A program made the position numbers and the translations under genes. The notes beneath the pieces were generated by a model. That model was not told where the DNA came from and did not search any database. It was given only the letters and a program-made list of their open reading frames with translations. DNA of 64,000 bases from Sphingopyxis panaciterrae. GTDB taxonomy: Bacteria; Pseudomonadota; Alphaproteobacteria; Sphingomonadales; Sphingomonadaceae. Where the stretch lies: NCBI RefSeq assembly GCF_011762125.1, contig NZ_JAASQN010000009.1, forward strand, positions 62,001 through 126,000, written 5' to 3'. Shown here one piece after another: positions 62,701-64,000 of the stretch. How positions within the stretch are numbered: position 1 is the first letter of the stretch; every line of letters starts with the position of its first letter.

Positions 62701-64000
62701 GAAGCCGCCGATCAGGCGGCGGCGCGCGGTGATGATCTCGCGGTTGTAGACCGCGACCTGGACGCGCTGGCCGCGGATCGGCTTGCCGTCCAAGTCGAGC
62801 GCGATGAAATTGAGGCGCAGGTCGTTGTCGCGCATCAGCCAGCCGTCGGTCTTGAGGCCGAGGCGAACGGCGGACGGGAAGAGGGTGATGCGGCGGCTCG
62901 ACGTCAGCGTTTCGCCATTGGCATCCGCATAATCCATTTCGACCGCCATCTGCGTCGGTTCGGTGATCGGCTGATCGACCGCGACACTGGTGGTTGCGGT
63001 GCCATCGGCGCCGAGCGTCAGCGGCACCGAGCGCGCAAGCGGCATTTCGGCCGACGGCTCCTCGCCGCTGTCGTCGAGCTGGACGGTGCCTTCCCTGACC
63101 GGCTGGCCGTCGAAATCCCAATCCTTATAATCTTCGGGCGGCGACCAGCTGGGGCGGAAATTGGTGCGCAGCTCGACCGGCAGGCTCGCCGCCGGGCCGC
63201 CCGACAAATAGCCGACGAACAGCGACAGCGGCACCGCGGTGGGGCGCACGGGCGACGTCTTCGGCCCGGTCACCGTCGCCTTCATCGTCGGCAGGCGATA
63301 TTCGTCGACCTTGATCGACTGGTTCGACCAGATCGTCTTGTCCTCGCCGTCCTTGTCCTTGGTGACGAAGACGAGGTCATAATCGCCCATCGGCGCGGTC
63401 GCGGGGACGTTCCACGTCGAATCGCCGCTGCCGTTTGCCGTGATGGCGAACGGCATTTCAAACTCGGTGTCCGACCCGCGGTGGACAAGGCGAAGCTTGC
63501 CCGAAAGCGGTTCGGGGGTCTTGAAGCCGGTGCCGACGGGGCGGCGCAGGATATGCTTCATGTTGACGGTCTCGCCCGCTTTCACGAGCGACCGGTCGAA
63601 GACGGTGTGGAGGATGTCCTCACGATCCGACCAGCCATAGGGCAGGTCGAAGTCATAGGGGCGGATGCCATTGCCCCAGTCGGTGAGGGTGAAGCTGAAA
63701 TCGTCGCCCGACCGTGCGGTGACCATCAGCGCGTGGCCTTCGCTGTTGTCGGGTTTGGGGTTCTCTTCGCAGCTCGAATAGGTTTCGGGTTCGGGCAGCC
63801 CGTTCGGGAAGGCGAGGCGGCCCGATTTGTCGGCGGTGCCGCGCGCGAGCAGGCGCCCGGTGCAGCTGTCGGAGACGCGGATCTCGGCGCCCGCGACGGG
63901 CAAGCCGGTGTCGAGCGCGGTCACCCAGGCGAGCGAAGCCTCGCGGCCCCATTTGAAATGCACCGCCATGTTGGTGACGAGCGCGGCGGTCGTGACGTAA
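59770..64000 (-). CDS. alpha-2-macroglobulin family protein (5' end outside window)
   Basis: At least 1409 residues; the frame is still open at the window edge, where it reads YVTTAALVTNMAVHFKWGRE. It is a bacterial alpha-2-macroglobulin (YfhM-type) with MG domains, a bait-like region and the A2M domain (RPMLLWQGHVPLDSKGRATV, VEVPLSDNLSGFRLVAIATD). The thioester motif reads YPYNCFEQSTSRA: Cys-x-Glu-Gln is kept, with Phe where CLEQ or CGEQ is usual. A terpenoid-cyclase-like alpha/alpha domain follows. Known role: trapping foreign proteases in the periplasm, in partnership with PBP1C, whose gene is next. The internal ATG at 63969 is not the true start. Confidence 0.93.
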   Translation of the reverse strand, partial: YVTTAALVTNMAVHFKWGREASLAWVTALDTGLPVAGAEIRVSDSCTGRLLARGTADKSGRLAFPNGLPEPETYSSCEENPKPDNSEGHALMVTARSGDDFSFTLTDWGNGIRPYDFDLPYGWSDREDILHTVFDRSLVKAGETVNMKHILRRPVGTGFKTPEPLSGKLRLVHRGSDTEFEMPFAITANGSGDSTWNVPATAPMGDYDLVFVTKDKDGEDKTIWSNQSIKVDEYRLPTMKATVTGPKTSPVRPTAVPLSLFVGYLSGGPAASLPVELRTNFRPSWSPPEDYKDWDFDGQPVREGTVQLDDSGEEPSAEMPLARSVPLTLGADGTATTSVAVDQPITEPTQMAVEMDYADANGETLTSSRRITLFPSAVRLGLKTDGWLMRDNDLRLNFIALDLDGKPIRGQRVQVAVYNREIITARRRLIGGFYAYDNQMRTTRLTANCAATTDKLGRASCAMAPGVSGEVTVVATTVDADGNEARAVRSVWLAGDDDWWFGGDNGDRMDVIAEKPRYAAGDTASFQVRMPFREATALVTVEREGVLSSFVVPLKGTDPVVKVKLPATYAPDVYVSVMALRGRVTGGESWFRKMKRAVGFKLENSEGAPPTALVDLAKPSYRMGIARIKVGWEGHQLGVKVKADKEKYAVRETAKVSIEVKTPNGKAPQNADVAFAAVDEALLQLAPNESWDVLTAMMGQRTLDVLTSTAQMQVVGKRHYGRKALEPGGGGGGDLSGLTREDFRPMLLWQGHVPLDSKGRATVEVPLSDNLSGFRLVAIATDGSQYFGTGETSVRTVQDLSIFAGMPELVRTGDTYDARFTLRNGTDQAMTVTANATLSPAVATAPPLTVTIPAGGAVPISWSMTAPEATGPIEWTVEAASKSGKQRDRLVFAQTVEPATPVETWAASLFRVGPGTTLPIAIPAGALPGGTVDVALAGTLAPPLSGVRDYMTIYPYNCFEQSTSRAIALGDLGRWQALAGAMPTYLDDDGLLRYWPNDRLEGSAELTAYVLAITAANGYAIPDAAKAKMIKALQAVVDGRLTRKGYGPYDIRPVRIAALAALARNNASSPALVAAIDVAPVDMATGTLADWLVALEKTPGVRGAPALRTAAEAELRKRLVYEGTRLDLVDDARAPWWMMTSGDEMAIKALEAVLGRSGWEDDAGKLMVGVAQRQRKGHWDTTPANAWGATTVRRFAELYPASAITGTTNISLAGASASQSWPLPAETPSPLRVALAAATMSLQHEGTGAPWATVSVKAAVPLKEPLNAGYRIKRSMSIIKAANKDQLTRGDVVKIRIEVVAAAGRTWVVINDPVPPGATIVGNLGGQSAMLADQAGGSGAQPSYVERGKDSWRGYFGWMPAGTHAVEYVVRLNGSGRFSLPPTRVEAMYSPAIRGQWPNAPVTVENVGS

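Overview
The window looks like chromosomal DNA of a high-GC alphaproteobacterium, most likely a sphingomonad of the Sphingopyxis/Sphingomonas type. The reasons are the GC-rich codon use, two long TonB-dependent receptors that start with GTG, many short lipoproteins and periplasmic proteins of sphingomonad type, an alphaproteobacterial-style heat-shock promoter in front of clpB, and many palindromic intergenic repeats of the kind sphingomonads carry. The genus is inferred from these traits; no database was searched. No rRNA, tRNA, CRISPR array, phage or transposase gene was seen.

Layout. 1-4758: a catabolic island with a transporter fragment and a short-chain dehydrogenase on the minus strand, then two adjacent acyl-CoA dehydrogenases (only the first has the catalytic-Glu motif) and a second dehydrogenase on the plus strand. 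4917-9467: a lipoprotein, phosphoenolpyruvate carboxylase (ppc), a YbaY-type lipoprotein and an HNH nuclease. 9637-13910: gluQ, a small membrane protein, a PduO-type cobalamin adenosyltransferase and the ergothioneine pair egtB-egtD. 13980-19487: 3-hydroxyacyl-CoA dehydrogenase, three exported or hydrolytic genes, two minus-strand envelope proteins and a NupC transporter. 19488-20243 is gene-free and repeat-rich. 20244-24393: a compact plus-strand run (VUT/YhhQ transporter, argB, YggT, folD, an NTF2-like protein, MarC) joined by overlapping stop/start codons. 24587-31774: OmpA lipoprotein, CorC/CNNM protein, membrane-anchored HhH protein, the head-to-head pair purD/xseA, a DUF2093 protein and an M23 peptidase.

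32042-43381 is the most distinctive block. Two TonB-dependent receptors share a conserved 5' leader. They are followed, after a terminator and a nested palindromic MITE-like element, by three translationally coupled genes (GTGA overlaps): a TPR-sulfotransferase, an aspartyl/asparaginyl beta-hydroxylase-like protein and a 2OG-Fe(II) oxygenase. All three enzymes carry helical or TPR-like N-terminal regions, so a protein- or peptide-modifying pathway tied to outer-membrane uptake is a reasonable hypothesis.

43452-64000: a small exported protein, clpB, a group of exported peptide-processing enzymes (M17 aminopeptidase, penicillin-acylase-type hydrolase, two-domain M16 peptidase), an MFS drug exporter, an amino-acid permease, and pbpC next to an alpha-2-macroglobulin gene that runs off the right edge. 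Two coding sequences contain unusual internal repeats: egtB (two in-frame copies of a 23-bp sequence) and the acylase (three 33-bp tandem copies just before the catalytic serine).
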